A stretch of DNA of 64,000 bases, from positions 53,784-117,783 of the forward strand of contig JACPDL010000002.1 of the NCBI GenBank assembly GCA_016184005.1, given 5' to 3'. This stretch comes from Candidatus Aenigmatarchaeota archaeon. GTDB lineage: Archaea; Aenigmatarchaeota; Aenigmatarchaeia; GW2011-AR5. Numbering within the stretch: position 1 is the stretch's first letter; every line of letters begins with the position of its first letter. The translations under genes and the position numbers were made by a program. Positions 32,419 to 40,794 of the stretch are shown in pieces. Below the pieces are notes generated by a model, which was not told the DNA's origin, made no database searches, and saw nothing but the letters and a program-made list of their open reading frames with translations.

Positions 32419-32826
32419 ATGATAGATGTCGTTCTTTACGCTGTTGTGGAAGATGGCAAGATATTGCTCGAAAAAAGAAAAGATGATGAGGAAAGATATC
32501 CTGGTCTATGGGCAATGCCTTCAGGACATGTAGAGATGGAAGACAAAGTCTCGGCATTAATGGGGGAGGTAAATGAAGAAACAGGCCTTATGCCTTTGAA
32601 ATACATGCTTCTAAAGACGATGCCGTCGGATGACGGCAAGTCATTATTGCATATATTTGTAATCACAGAATTTGCAGGAGAGACAAAGCAGGAGACAGGC
32701 GAGGGCAGGAAGCTCCAGTGGTTTTCTGTTGAAGATGCACGGAAAGTTTTAACAGACAGCGACTTTCACAATACAACAGGACTCATATTGGCAGAAGTTG
32801 GAAAGATTGTTGCCTCGCAAAAATAA
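32419..32826 (+). CDS. Nudix hydrolase
   Basis: 135 residues. The Nudix box is GHVEMEDKVSALMGEVNEETGL (first 20 residues GHVEMEDKVSALMGEVNEET), matching GX5EX7REUXEEXGU with some substitutions (V-N in place of R-E), following MPS. N terminus IDVVLYAVVEDGKILLEKRKDDEERYPGLW is typical of MutT/NDP-pyrophosphatase-type enzymes. Substrate unknown; housecleaning of nucleotides is the common role. Starts immediately after the DHH gene stop. One of three Nudix proteins in this window (others at 36485 and 58026). Confidence 0.85.
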   Translation: MIDVVLYAVVEDGKILLEKRKDDEERYPGLWAMPSGHVEMEDKVSALMGEVNEETGLMPLKYMLLKTMPSDDGKSLLHIFVITEFAGETKQETGEGRKLQWFSVEDARKVLTDSDFHNTTGLILAEVGKIVASQK

Positions 32827-32865
32827 AATCTTTCAGAAATTGAACACGAAAATATTTATTGCTTC

Positions 32866-33738
32866 TCAAAGCCTGATCTTATAACTTGGCCTTGTTACAC
32901 TGACGTCCAAATTTCCCCCACGAACCAGAGGGAAAGACCTGTACTGGTGCGAGTCCCCAGGCTCGACGTACAGAATGACGCTGAAACACCTGAGCCCGTC
33001 ATGGCGATACCAGTCAGCAGCCCGAACGCCTACAGTTTCACCAATATTCTGGTCTGGAGTATAAACATGATAGCTGTGCGGTATCAAGTCGCTTTCATCT
33101 TTTGCATCATGATTGAGCGTAAACTGCGGATAGCCAAGGGCGTTCCTCACATCCACTATTTCATCGCCTTTCTCGTAGATTTCTTTTCCGCGCAGCTGTT
33201 CCAGTCTTTTCAGGCCCTGCGCACCTATTCTTTTTTCGATCTGTGTTCTGCTAAAGGACGGAACCATGCCGGTAGGTGCAATTGTTGTAGCACCAACTTC
33301 GACATCGCCTTTCGGCAGTCTCCAGCCGATCAGCCTTTGAACTACCTCGTGGTGATTTATTCCTTCTACAGCTTTGCCGTAAGGTTTTGTGAAATCCGCG
33401 ACATATCCCAATCTTTTCGTCTTTCCGTTTCTTCCAAAGTTCTCGCCAAAGATGCTATGCTCTTTTCCAAGCTTATCACGGACCGATTCATCCTCATAAA
33501 GCATTGGATACCTGAATGTAGAATAATTTGCTTTGTTATACTCCCGAAGAAAGGCAGCAGCCTGCGCCTGTGTTACATTTGAAACCAGTTCACCGTCTTC
33601 AGATGTTGGATAAGAAGTGGCTATTTGTAATGTGTAAGAAGGCATGGAGAGCCGTGATCCGTCACGAAGTTTGGCATCAATTTCTGCTATGCTTATCTCT
33701 GCCCATTCTTTTGGAGTAGCCAGTCTCTGTGCGAACAT
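32866..33738 (-). CDS. Unknown 290-residue protein
   Basis: A soluble protein without recognised motifs: MFAQRLATPKEWAEISIAEIDAKLRDGSRLSMPSYTLQIATSYP..., a central GVNHHEVVQRLIGWRLPKGDVEV-like segment (actual GINHHEVVQRLIGWRLPKGD), and a beta-rich C terminus (FSVILYVEPGDSHQYRSFPLVRGGNLDVSVTRP). The gene is monocistronic, convergent with the Nudix gene and upstream of the fibrillarin gene in the same orientation. Codon use looks native. Its homology should be sought by structure-based searches. Confidence 0.7.
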   Translation of the reverse strand: MFAQRLATPKEWAEISIAEIDAKLRDGSRLSMPSYTLQIATSYPTSEDGELVSNVTQAQAAAFLREYNKANYSTFRYPMLYEDESVRDKLGKEHSIFGENFGRNGKTKRLGYVADFTKPYGKAVEGINHHEVVQRLIGWRLPKGDVEVGATTIAPTGMVPSFSRTQIEKRIGAQGLKRLEQLRGKEIYEKGDEIVDVRNALGYPQFTLNHDAKDESDLIPHSYHVYTPDQNIGETVGVRAADWYRHDGLRCFSVILYVEPGDSHQYRSFPLVRGGNLDVSVTRPSYKIRL

Positions 33739-33796
33739 TATATTTTGTTTGACAGAAAAGCTTATAAATCTTTCCTTTTTTGTTACTTCGTGGTAA

Positions 33797-34444
33797 TTAT
33801 TTCTTCGCGACTATCATTGCGTGCTTTTCCTCATACGGCTCGAGATCAATCAGTTCTAGGACATCGAATCCTGATTCTTCAAGCTTCTTTTTTTCTTCTT
33901 CATAGACCTTCTTTGGCTCTTTAACAACATCTATGCTCTGGGACTTGACTACAAGCAGCAAATAGCCCTCTTCAACAAACCCGTCAAAATTGCGCATAGC
34001 TATTTCTGTCTGGTCGGGTTGCGCAATGTCGCAATAAAGCACATCGCATTTCTCAACCCACGGGTATTCGTCCGGCTTCCTGGCGTCGGCAAGCAACGGC
34101 ACTATATTTCTTCTCTGCTTTGCCAGATCGAGCAAATTGCGGAAAACGCGCTCTGAAAACTCAACGGCATAGACGGCTCCTTCTTTCCCTGCAATGTCGC
34201 TGATGTGTGAAACTGTCGTTCCTGTAGATGCACCGAGATACAGCACACTGGCTGCATGCTTGACAGGAAGCGTTTTCAGGCCCTTCATTATTGCCGCTGC
34301 AAGTTTGCTTCGCTGCGCTGCCCATTCCCTGAACTCCGCGTCCTTCTTGATCAGCTTCTCTCCGTATATCCGGGTACCCGGAGTAAGATTGATTGTATAC
34401 AGTATTTTCCCGTCTTTGAAAACGCCAGGAAATATTTCTTTCAT
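33797..34444 (-). CDS. flpA: Fibrillarin, rRNA/tRNA 2'-O-methyltransferase
   Basis: About 215 residues from ATG 34442-34444 (GTG 34453 is alternative). AdoMet motifs VLYLGASTGTTVSHISDI, VYAVEFSERVFRNLL, VPLLADARKPDEYP, DVLYCDIAQPDQTEIAMRN and YLLLVVKSQSIDV are those of fibrillarin. It methylates ribose 2'-OH guided by C/D-box RNAs in a complex with Nop5 and L7Ae. The gene follows Nop5 by about 13 bases, the classic archaeal pair. Confidence 0.97.
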   Translation of the reverse strand: MKEIFPGVFKDGKILYTINLTPGTRIYGEKLIKKDAEFREWAAQRSKLAAAIMKGLKTLPVKHAASVLYLGASTGTTVSHISDIAGKEGAVYAVEFSERVFRNLLDLAKQRRNIVPLLADARKPDEYPWVEKCDVLYCDIAQPDQTEIAMRNFDGFVEEGYLLLVVKSQSIDVVKEPKKVYEEEKKKLEESGFDVLELIDLEPYEEKHAMIVAKK

Positions 34445-34457
34445 GAGAACCACTTTA

Positions 34458-35411
34458 TCATATTTTTCCGAATTCTTCTTTCATCTCGGCCTTCAGTTTT
34501 TCCGAATCATCGCGTTTTGAGTAAAAATCAATGCGGCCTGCCAGCATTAATTTGGATGAGAGTACTCTGGCAACTTTTCCCTTCTTTTCTGCGGCAGCAT
34601 TCTGCACCCGCGGGTCAAGAAAAATTATTCCGAATTTGGGTGATTTGCCCTGGTTCCTCAGGTGCCTGAAAAGGGCTTTTTCGGCTCCCAGTAGCTGTAT
34701 CGTGCTTGAAGGCATTTTTGCAAGTCTTTCCATGGAGCCGGCCAGAGACAGGAACTTGGCAGCAAGCAGCGGGTCTATTAAAGAGGAAAAGTTTGGCGCG
34801 ATTTCATTCATTGCGTGACTTATATAGTTTTCCAGTTTTTTCCTTTGTTCTGCTATTGACAATGCCAAATGAGCTGAATCTAAGAGTATTTTCTCATCAC
34901 TTTCCGTAAGGTCAATGCCTACACTTTCTTTGAAGTTAGGAGAATTTGCCCTGTTGCCGTATTTCACTATCCACTCGGGCATTTCTTTCTGCTTGAGTTC
35001 AGGATAATGCAGCAAATACCACTCGCGAAGCCTCTCATTGACCAGGTTTTGTATCTTTACGATGTCTTCAAGGGAATTGCTGGCCTGAATGATTAGCCTG
35101 TCGCGATTTATGAGCGATTTCATCCTTTTCTTGGAGATTATTTCTGCAAAATTAGATAGGAATTCCGTCAGCTCTTGGCTCTTAGCAAACCCTAAGTTTT
35201 CAGCATACTCCCGGAAGTTTTTCCTCAAGAACCTGAAGTTGTCCGGGCTTTCTGAAACATCAAAATCCTGCAATTCCAGGGACGCTGTTTCAAACTCAGC
35301 GACCGCCGTTTGTGGTTTTCTGCTAAAAAGCTTGTAATGGAGCAGCTCGCCGGCCCCGGAGAACGCAAATAAGCCTATGGGCGATCTGCATAAAAACGCC
35401 TTTGGTTTCAT
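34458..35411 (-). CDS. Nop5/Nop56-type C/D box RNP scaffold
   Basis: 317 residues, shorter than typical archaeal Nop5 (about 370-410). It has an N-terminal fibrillarin-binding part, a coiled coil (LSIAEQRKKLENYISHAMNEIAPNFSSLIDPLLAAKFLSLAGSMERLAKMPSSTIQLLGAEKALFRHL) and the conserved NOP domain GSMERLAKMPSSTIQLLGAEKALFRHLRNQGKSPKFGIIFLDPRVQ. C-terminal basic tail is short. It bridges L7Ae-bound guide RNA to fibrillarin. Upstream of flpA in the same transcript. Confidence 0.95.
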   Translation of the reverse strand: MKPKAFLCRSPIGLFAFSGAGELLHYKLFSRKPQTAVAEFETASLELQDFDVSESPDNFRFLRKNFREYAENLGFAKSQELTEFLSNFAEIISKKRMKSLINRDRLIIQASNSLEDIVKIQNLVNERLREWYLLHYPELKQKEMPEWIVKYGNRANSPNFKESVGIDLTESDEKILLDSAHLALSIAEQRKKLENYISHAMNEIAPNFSSLIDPLLAAKFLSLAGSMERLAKMPSSTIQLLGAEKALFRHLRNQGKSPKFGIIFLDPRVQNAAAEKKGKVARVLSSKLMLAGRIDFYSKRDDSEKLKAEMKEEFGKI

Positions 35412-35469
35412 AGGGGTAATCTAAACACGGAAGGTTTAAAAGTATGAACTGCAATTATTTGCTGGTTGT

Positions 35470-35688
35470 ATGGGAAGAATAAAAACAAAGGACATAAAGC
35501 GCCTGACTTTTGGCCTTATTGAGTCTTATCCCGGGAAATTCAGTGCTGACTTCGGGAAAAACAAGGAAGTTCTTGGCGAACTGACTATAATACCTCACAA
35601 AAGGGTCAGAAACAGGGTTGCCGGATACCTGACAAAGATTGCAAAGAGGAAAAAGCTAGCTAAGCCACTTGATGAACCAGTTTTGTGA
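35470..35688 (+). CDS. rps17e: Ribosomal protein S17e
   Basis: 72 residues: MGRIKTKDIKRLTFGLIESYPGKFSADFGKNKEVLGELTIIPHKRVRNRVAGYLTKIAKRKK. The YPGKF and RNRVAGYLTKI motifs are diagnostic for S17e, an archaeal-eukaryotic small-subunit protein. The final ten codons overlap the convergent hydrolase gene by 33 bases, so its C-terminal extension (LAKPLDEPVL) may be constrained by the overlap. Divergent from Nop5 with about 60 bases of promoter region. Confidence 0.95.
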   Translation: MGRIKTKDIKRLTFGLIESYPGKFSADFGKNKEVLGELTIIPHKRVRNRVAGYLTKIAKRKKLAKPLDEPVL

Positions 35689-36426
35689 AAATTCTATAAG
35701 GTTTTTCAGGTCCTGCTCTTCAAAATAATGGCCGCATTCCAATTTTTTGAGGTCTTTTTCACAAGAAAGTAGATTTAGCATTTTTTCTGATTGGTGCATT
35801 GGCACTATCTTATCTTTGTTACCATGTATCAGCAACACAGGGCACTTTATTTTTTTAGCTAGATTTTTTGCATCATATTTCATAACGTCCTCAAGAAATG
35901 TATAGCCAAGCTTTAGATATTTCTGGTCGTAACTTAAATAATGAGTATAACCTTTAGCTTTCCAAACTGCCAGATTGCCCATTCTTGTGTCAAAATCTGC
36001 GAGTAATGTTAGAGTTTCATTGAAGTCTGTGACAGGTGCAGAAGCTACTATAGATTTTATCCGTTTATCAATAGTTGCTGCCAGTAACGATACGGAGCCT
36101 CCAAAGCTGTGACCCATAATGCCTATTCTGTTTGCATCAACAGAAGCTAGAGAGGAGACGTAATCTATTGCTGCTTTTGAATCGGCAACTGCATTTGTAA
36201 CTGTCAGTTTTTCAAAGCTGCCCTGGCTTTCACCATGACCGGAGAAATCAAAGGCCATGGAAGCAAGGCCGCCTTCTGAAAAGGCCTTCATCAAAGGCTC
36301 CTTGTTGTCCTTGCTGCTGCCCAGGCCGTGGCATATAATTACACATGGCGCTTTTTCTTTTTCTGTCCTGCAGAATATGCCGGCGAGTTTTTCTCCCCTG
36401 TTGTTTACGAACTGGGCTTCCTGCAT
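35656..36426 (-). CDS. Alpha/beta hydrolase, serine hydrolase family
   Basis: 256 residues. Nucleophile elbow GHSFGGS (about residues 102-108), oxyanion region CHGLGSSKDNKEP, FDFSGHGESQGSFEKLTV, an Asp in LLIHGNKDKIVP and a His in KLECGHYFEE. It is paralogous to the hydrolase at 59270 (shared FDFSGHGES.GSF..-TVT and KKIKCPVL.IHG.KD). No signal peptide, so cytosolic esterase or acyl-transfer activity is likely. Overlaps S17e convergently and the IDI-like gene's upstream region divergently. Confidence 0.88.
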   Translation of the reverse strand: MQEAQFVNNRGEKLAGIFCRTEKEKAPCVIICHGLGSSKDNKEPLMKAFSEGGLASMAFDFSGHGESQGSFEKLTVTNAVADSKAAIDYVSSLASVDANRIGIMGHSFGGSVSLLAATIDKRIKSIVASAPVTDFNETLTLLADFDTRMGNLAVWKAKGYTHYLSYDQKYLKLGYTFLEDVMKYDAKNLAKKIKCPVLLIHGNKDKIVPMHQSEKMLNLLSCEKDLKKLECGHYFEEQDLKNLIEFSQNWFIKWLS

Positions 36427-36484
36427 CCTAAAAGGAAGGCCTTTAAAGATAAAAACCTTATTGATAATCGTTACTGGTGCTTAT

Positions 36485-37027
36485 ATGGAAGAACAAATGC
36501 TTCTGCTTGTAGATGAAAAAGGCAATTTCACAGAAAAATATGCCAAAAGAAGCGAATGTCATACGGGTAAAGGAAAACGGCATCTGGCCTTCACAATGTT
36601 GATTTACAACAACGACAGGAAAATACTTCTCCAGCACAGGAAGCACAGGCTTTTTGACAGGCTGTGGGACCTGGCAGGCGCAAGCCATCCATTACACCTT
36701 GGCGACAGGGACGAGACGATGCAGGAAGCGGCCAGCCGGTTCCTTTTAGGCGAATGGGGAATTGAAAACCTGAAAGTTGAAGATATAGGCGGTTTCAATT
36801 ATTTTGCTGAATACGGCGAGAAATGCGAAAACGAACACTGCCGGTTGCTGATAGCAGAGTTTAATGGCGAACTGAAACCCAGTGAACAGCATGCTTATGG
36901 TTACAAGTGGGTTTCTCTTGACGAATTGCTGAAAGATATAATAAGAAACCCAAAAATCTACACGCCATGGCTTATTGTTTCAATCGAGGAGCTGCTAAAG
37001 CATCCTCTTGGGAAGAAGTTGAGATAG
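36485..37027 (+). CDS. idi: Isopentenyl-diphosphate isomerase-like Nudix protein (IDI type 1)
   Basis: 180 residues from ATG 36485; the longer open frame upstream is not coding. RHLAFTMLIYNNDRKILLQHRKHRLFDRLWDLAGASHP followed by ETMQEAASRFLLGEWGI (a Nudix-like box) and EKCENEHCRLLIAEFNGEL, the last matching the ENE.C metal/acid segment of type 1 IPP isomerases. The catalytic Cys of the usual CSHP motif is Ala here (AGASHP), so isomerase activity is in question; another Cys (ENEHC) is present. Its position next to isopentenyl phosphate kinase and the mevalonate genes supports a role in isoprenoid (archaeal lipid) synthesis. Confidence 0.7.
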   Translation: MEEQMLLLVDEKGNFTEKYAKRSECHTGKGKRHLAFTMLIYNNDRKILLQHRKHRLFDRLWDLAGASHPLHLGDRDETMQEAASRFLLGEWGIENLKVEDIGGFNYFAEYGEKCENEHCRLLIAEFNGELKPSEQHAYGYKWVSLDELLKDIIRNPKIYTPWLIVSIEELLKHPLGKKLR

Positions 37028-37592
37028 AAACTAATCTGCCAGCAACACGGCCGTCGGTTTTAAGATTCAAGACAGGATAAGGCTCTATGACTAGCATGTC
37101 CCTTGCCACGCCAGCCCTCAAAAACCCGTCATAAACTTCTTGCCTTGCGCCGGGTATTTCGTCTGCCGAGTTCACGAGCCTTTCCATTTCTGTCCAGGCG
37201 CCTAAATCTTCAATTCCTCTCATGGTAGCTCTAATAATTCTATCGTTGCATACGGTGAGACCACGCACATTATACGCGCGCCTCCTGCCTGCAACAATAA
37301 CGCGCGGACAGCCTCCTTTCTTAAGAAGACGGGCAATATACGCCGCGGGCTTTTCATCCAATTCTGACTCTACGTATTCTCCATGAGTGAATGTTTTTCT
37401 TGTAACTTCTCTTCGGCTTTCCACCAGCGGGAAATAGGAAACTCTTGCCCAGCGAATTCTTTCCATTAAAGAAGGCTGGGCAACAGTGTAAACGTCAAAT
37501 ATATGTGCAGTATAAAGCGGCTCTGCTCCGGGAGGAAGGAATGTTCCTCTGGCTCTCCGTTCAACTTCTATATGGTCTTTTTGGTATGTCAC
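36972..37592 (-). CDS. CYTH-domain protein (class IV cyclase / triphosphatase-like)
   Basis: 206 residues. The motif order fits CYTH tunnel-fold enzymes: HIEVERRARG (ExE-type start), MERIRWARVSY (R-x-R strand), REVTRKTF (lysine strand), GEYVESELDEKP (acidic strand), CPRVIVAGRRRAYN (K/R pair), and GIEDLGAWTEMERLVNSADE (paired acidic strand). CYTH enzymes hydrolyse thiamine triphosphate or inorganic triphosphate, or form cAMP. Overlaps the end of isopentenyl phosphate kinase by four bases (coupled) and the IDI-like gene convergently by 56 bases. The substrate is unknown. Confidence 0.65.
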   Translation of the reverse strand: MTYQKDHIEVERRARGTFLPPGAEPLYTAHIFDVYTVAQPSLMERIRWARVSYFPLVESRREVTRKTFTHGEYVESELDEKPAAYIARLLKKGGCPRVIVAGRRRAYNVRGLTVCNDRIIRATMRGIEDLGAWTEMERLVNSADEIPGARQEVYDGFLRAGVARDMLVIEPYPVLNLKTDGRVAGRLVSISTSSQEDALAAPRLKQ

Positions 37593-38392
37593 AGTTTTAC
37601 CACTGTTCCTCTTGTGGCCTTACCTAGCATAGCGTGCTTTATAAGATTTCTTTTCCTGCCATTCAATATAAAAGCTTTTGTTTTCATGGTCAAAAGCTTC
37701 GAGACTTTTTCCTTCATCCCGCCTGTGACGTCTATAGCTGCAGATTCTGAAAGACATCTTTTTATTCTCTTTAGGTTGGCTCGTGTAATCTTTCTAATCA
37801 GTCTGGCTTTCCTGCTTTTTTTCGGATCAATCGTGAAAACACCATCTACGTCTGTTGCGTGAATAATTGCCTCTGCATTAAGTTTTTCCGCAAGATATGG
37901 CGCTATTTCGTCTCCAGAAAGTATTGAACACCCCTGGTGTATATCACAGGCTGGCACACCATAAGCAACAGGAACAACGCCTGTCTTGAGAAGTTCTTTT
38001 ATAGCACCTGTTGAGAATTTGCTTAGTTTTCCTTTTTTCATTAAAGCGTGCCCAGAGGATTGGAATGGAAAAGCAGGTACACCGTTTTTGATAAGCTCTT
38101 TTGTAACTATCACATTCAGTTGGTTCTGTAATCGCTGCGTTTCTGCAAAGTCAATAAGATTTTTTTCGCTTTTGATGCCCCTGTGGATTCCAGTGCGCGC
38201 GACAATAAGATGACCAAAGTTGCCGGCACCGTGGATTACGACAAGATTTTTTTTGTTTTTTATTTTTTTGTACGCTGAGCCTATTTCCATACATATTCTT
38301 TTCAGTGTCTTAAAATCAACCGTGGGTTTTTTTGCCGTTTTCGGCGCTATAAGAGAGCCGCCAATCTTCAGAATTATTATTGGCTTTGTCAT
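37589..38392 (-). CDS. Isopentenyl phosphate kinase
   Basis: 267 residues from ATG 38390-38392, immediately after the conserved leader; the open frame continues upstream but is the leader. Amino-acid-kinase fold: ILKIGGSLIAPK, VVIHGAGNFGHLIV (with the phosphate-binding His in GNFGH, the diagnostic of IPK), SGHALMKKG, VPVAYGVPACD, SILSGDEIAPYLAEKL and HATDVDGVFTIDPKKS. It phosphorylates isopentenyl phosphate to IPP, the last step of the archaeal mevalonate route. Coupled to the CYTH gene downstream. Confidence 0.93.
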   Translation of the reverse strand: MTKPIIILKIGGSLIAPKTAKKPTVDFKTLKRICMEIGSAYKKIKNKKNLVVIHGAGNFGHLIVARTGIHRGIKSEKNLIDFAETQRLQNQLNVIVTKELIKNGVPAFPFQSSGHALMKKGKLSKFSTGAIKELLKTGVVPVAYGVPACDIHQGCSILSGDEIAPYLAEKLNAEAIIHATDVDGVFTIDPKKSRKARLIRKITRANLKRIKRCLSESAAIDVTGGMKEKVSKLLTMKTKAFILNGRKRNLIKHAMLGKATRGTVVKL

Positions 38393-38463
38393 ACTCAGGA
38401 TACCACCTATCTTTAGATATGGAACCAGTAAGTCACAAATATAACTGTGGTTTCCTGGTATCC
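38393..38463 (-). promoter_or_regulatory. Hairpin-rich conserved leader, copy 2
   Basis: Read on the minus strand: GGATACCAGGAAACCAC, about 30 variable bases, then CTAAAGATAGGTGGTATCC and TGAGT adjoining the start codon. Compared with the regulator leader (17186-17256), the upstream half TACCAGGAAACCAC is identical and the core differs by one base. GGATACC and GGTATCC can pair. A further long inverted repeat (CAACCATCTTT/AAAGATGGTTG, about 38465-38523) lies just upstream, as in the other two leaders. In frame it would encode LKIGGILS. Confidence 0.75.
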
Positions 38464-38550
38464 ACAACCATCTTTAAGCAATATTTTTTCTTTAAACATG
38501 CCATCTGCTTGAAAAAGATGGTTGTTGATAATAATAATTTTTTCGAAAGT

Positions 38551-39741
38551 CTATTTAAGCTGACTAAAAATGTCTTCTAATGAAACGCCAAATTCTTTTT
38601 CTCCTTGTAATTTACTTATAGTTCCTGCAGGCCCGGCTATTTTTCCCGTTACGATGTCAGTGAAACCCAGAGATTCTATATGATTAACAACTTCTCTTGA
38701 GTATTTTTCCTGCGTAATAAGCACGGTTGTAGGCCCTGTATCAATAGAATAATAGACAGGCACACTGCTTTCACGCAAATCGTTTGCAGCGCGCATTAAT
38801 TTTATAGTCTCGGGTTCCCATCCAATCAGTTTCCTGTCGCCCCCGCTCATTGTCGTTCCATGAAGAAGTATCGTATCCAGCTCAGCAAGCTCACCCAACT
38901 TTTTCCAATTTTTCTTGCTTACAGCATCAAAAATCTCCCAAATGTGTTTTTCTCTCAGGCCCATCCAAGTCTTGAAAAAAGGCGATTTCGGTGCGTCTTT
39001 ATGCGCCATTTCTGTTTTCAGGCCTATTCTTGAGTCTACAGGGACTGTTATCAGATCTACATCCTTGAATTGCTGCTTGCTATCAAGCCTTATAGCAAAA
39101 GAATCCTCGTGGTTGATGCCCGGGTAAGAAAGCCACAGCGCTACGCCGCCGGCCGCTGAGCGGCATCCAGAGCCCGAAAGAAATCTGGCGCATGTTGTAA
39201 CAAATCTGCTGTTCGAAGAGTAATCATCCCCGAGAGCGGCTTCTATTGTAGCAAGGGCGAGTGCTGCAGAAGCAGATGCGCTTGTGCCCAGTCCTTTTCC
39301 TGTTTTCTGGGCTTTCAGGATATTTTTTGAATAGACAAAGGCTTTTGTTTTTGCGCCGGTGATTTTACGAATGAAGTCAAGTGTTTGTTTTATCCTGTCT
39401 AGTTCACGACCTTCCATTTTTTTGCCGTTTACTATTGCATGGTCTTTGTCAAGTTTCTGATCAAACCCGACATAAGTAACTGTCTTTGCTGCATCGTTAC
39501 ACATTGAAACTGAAGGGAAAAAGGCCGTGCGGTAGTGCCAGTCAGCCATGCCATGATACTTTAGAATCCCCTGCATCGGAAAAGCTTCTACGCATGCTTC
39601 ACCTTCAAGGGATTTTTTCTTCGGCACATTTGGGTATTTTTCTACATTGTACCTTTTCCTGAGAAAGGCAAGAATTTTATTGTTAAGGCTTTTCATCTCT
39701 CTGGATTCTTTTTCAAAGCCTTTAGGTATTGTTGTTCTCAT
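38551..39741 (-). CDS. Diphosphomevalonate / phosphomevalonate decarboxylase family
   Basis: 396 residues from ATG 39739-39741 (TTG two codons upstream possible). GHMP-kinase fold: APMQGILKYHGMADWHYRTAFFPSVSM-like N terminus (actual FPMQGILKYHGMADWHYR), GKGLGTSASASAALALATIEAAL ATP loop, and SGSGCRSAAGGVALW plus YSIDTGPTTVLIT of decarboxylases. In archaea the family includes enzymes acting on mevalonate 5-phosphate, giving isopentenyl phosphate for the kinase encoded nearby. The chain is long (usual about 320-340) with a 50-residue N-terminal addition. Overlaps mevalonate kinase by 20 bases. Confidence 0.88.
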   Translation of the reverse strand: MRTTIPKGFEKESREMKSLNNKILAFLRKRYNVEKYPNVPKKKSLEGEACVEAFPMQGILKYHGMADWHYRTAFFPSVSMCNDAAKTVTYVGFDQKLDKDHAIVNGKKMEGRELDRIKQTLDFIRKITGAKTKAFVYSKNILKAQKTGKGLGTSASASAALALATIEAALGDDYSSNSRFVTTCARFLSGSGCRSAAGGVALWLSYPGINHEDSFAIRLDSKQQFKDVDLITVPVDSRIGLKTEMAHKDAPKSPFFKTWMGLREKHIWEIFDAVSKKNWKKLGELAELDTILLHGTTMSGGDRKLIGWEPETIKLMRAANDLRESSVPVYYSIDTGPTTVLITQEKYSREVVNHIESLGFTDIVTGKIAGPAGTISKLQGEKEFGVSLEDIFSQLK

Positions 39742-40759
39742 TTTCAATTTTCACGCCTTCTACAGCTAAATCTGTCTCCAAAGGTTCATAACCTAAGTCA
39801 CGGATTGTTTCTAGCAATATATTCTTCTTTTCGTGATAACAAAGAACCATGCCGCCGCCGCCCGCACCACAAAGCTTGGCAGCCCCGCCCTTTTCTTTAA
39901 TCGCTGAAACCATCTCATCAATCTCGGGTGTTGACACGCCGAGCTTTGCAAGTATCTGTTGATTTCTATTTATTGTTCTTTTCATTGTTTCAAGGTCCCT
40001 GATTTTCAGTGCTTCGCGCATATCTTTTGTCAATCTGCCTATTTCATGAACGCAGTGATTTCTGATGTTTTCTTCCAGATTTCTTACACTTTGTACTAAT
40101 TCACCGGTTGTTCTTTCCGGCTGGTTTGTATAAACCAGGATGAAGTTTTCAAGTTTGTAAGGTATTTCTTCTTTAAGCGACAGGATTGTATTCGGCTTTT
40201 GAAACCATATCAGGCCACCATAGCAGCAGGCCGAATTATCGCCTCCAGAGGGCGTGCCGTGAATAATCTTTTCAAGCTCATAAGCAACAGCATTTACTTC
40301 TTCTTTTGATATTTCTTTTTTATATTCCGCAGCAATAGCTTGTACAGCAGCCACGGCAAGAGAAGCAGAAGAGCCCAAGCCGGCGCCTGCGGGCAGTTGG
40401 GAGTTTATGTCAATAGAAATGCCGCCGTCTATGTCAAGAGCCTTCAGCGCAATTCCCATGGCAGCTTTTTTGTAGTTCTCGTAGCGGTTTGCTTTTATGT
40501 TTGAAAAAAGCTCGGAAAAATTATTTTTCTCCGCGCAGCTTTTCCATAGGCTTGAAACTTCTTCCGTTGCTGACAGCACTTCATCTAAGGGCCAGGAATC
40601 GTTATGATCCCATCTTTTGTCCTTGTACATGACTTTGTTTGATTTTTCTGCGCTGACAGTTGTGCGCATGCTGACAGCCGCAAATATAGCCGGCTCCCCG
40701 TATACAACTGCATGTTCTCCGATAATTATGCATTTACCAGGTGCAGAAGCAACAGCCAT
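39722..40759 (-). CDS. mvk: Mevalonate kinase
   Basis: 345 residues of the GHMP superfamily: SAPGKCIIIGEHAVVYGEPAIFAA (motif 1), LPAGAGLGSSASLAVAAVQAI (ATP loop), HGTPSGGDNSACCYGGLIWF (motif 2 region with active-site Asp) and KLCGAGGGGMVLCYHE (motif 3). It phosphorylates mevalonate. Followed with overlap by the decarboxylase gene, so the two steps are cotranscribed. The start is 41 bases from the duplicated 3' end of tRNA-Val. Confidence 0.95.
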   Translation of the reverse strand: MAVASAPGKCIIIGEHAVVYGEPAIFAAVSMRTTVSAEKSNKVMYKDKRWDHNDSWPLDEVLSATEEVSSLWKSCAEKNNFSELFSNIKANRYENYKKAAMGIALKALDIDGGISIDINSQLPAGAGLGSSASLAVAAVQAIAAEYKKEISKEEVNAVAYELEKIIHGTPSGGDNSACCYGGLIWFQKPNTILSLKEEIPYKLENFILVYTNQPERTTGELVQSVRNLEENIRNHCVHEIGRLTKDMREALKIRDLETMKRTINRNQQILAKLGVSTPEIDEMVSAIKEKGGAAKLCGAGGGGMVLCYHEKKNILLETIRDLGYEPLETDLAVEGVKIENENNNT

Positions 40760-40794
40760 TGTATCAAGATAAACCCAGAGTTTTTAAGGGTTTT

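Noticed and set aside
38393..38416. LKIGG in the leader as part of the kinase motif of IPK
   Set aside because: The kinase has its own LKIGGSLI after the ATG, and the identical leader precedes two non-kinase genes; the resemblance is coincidental.
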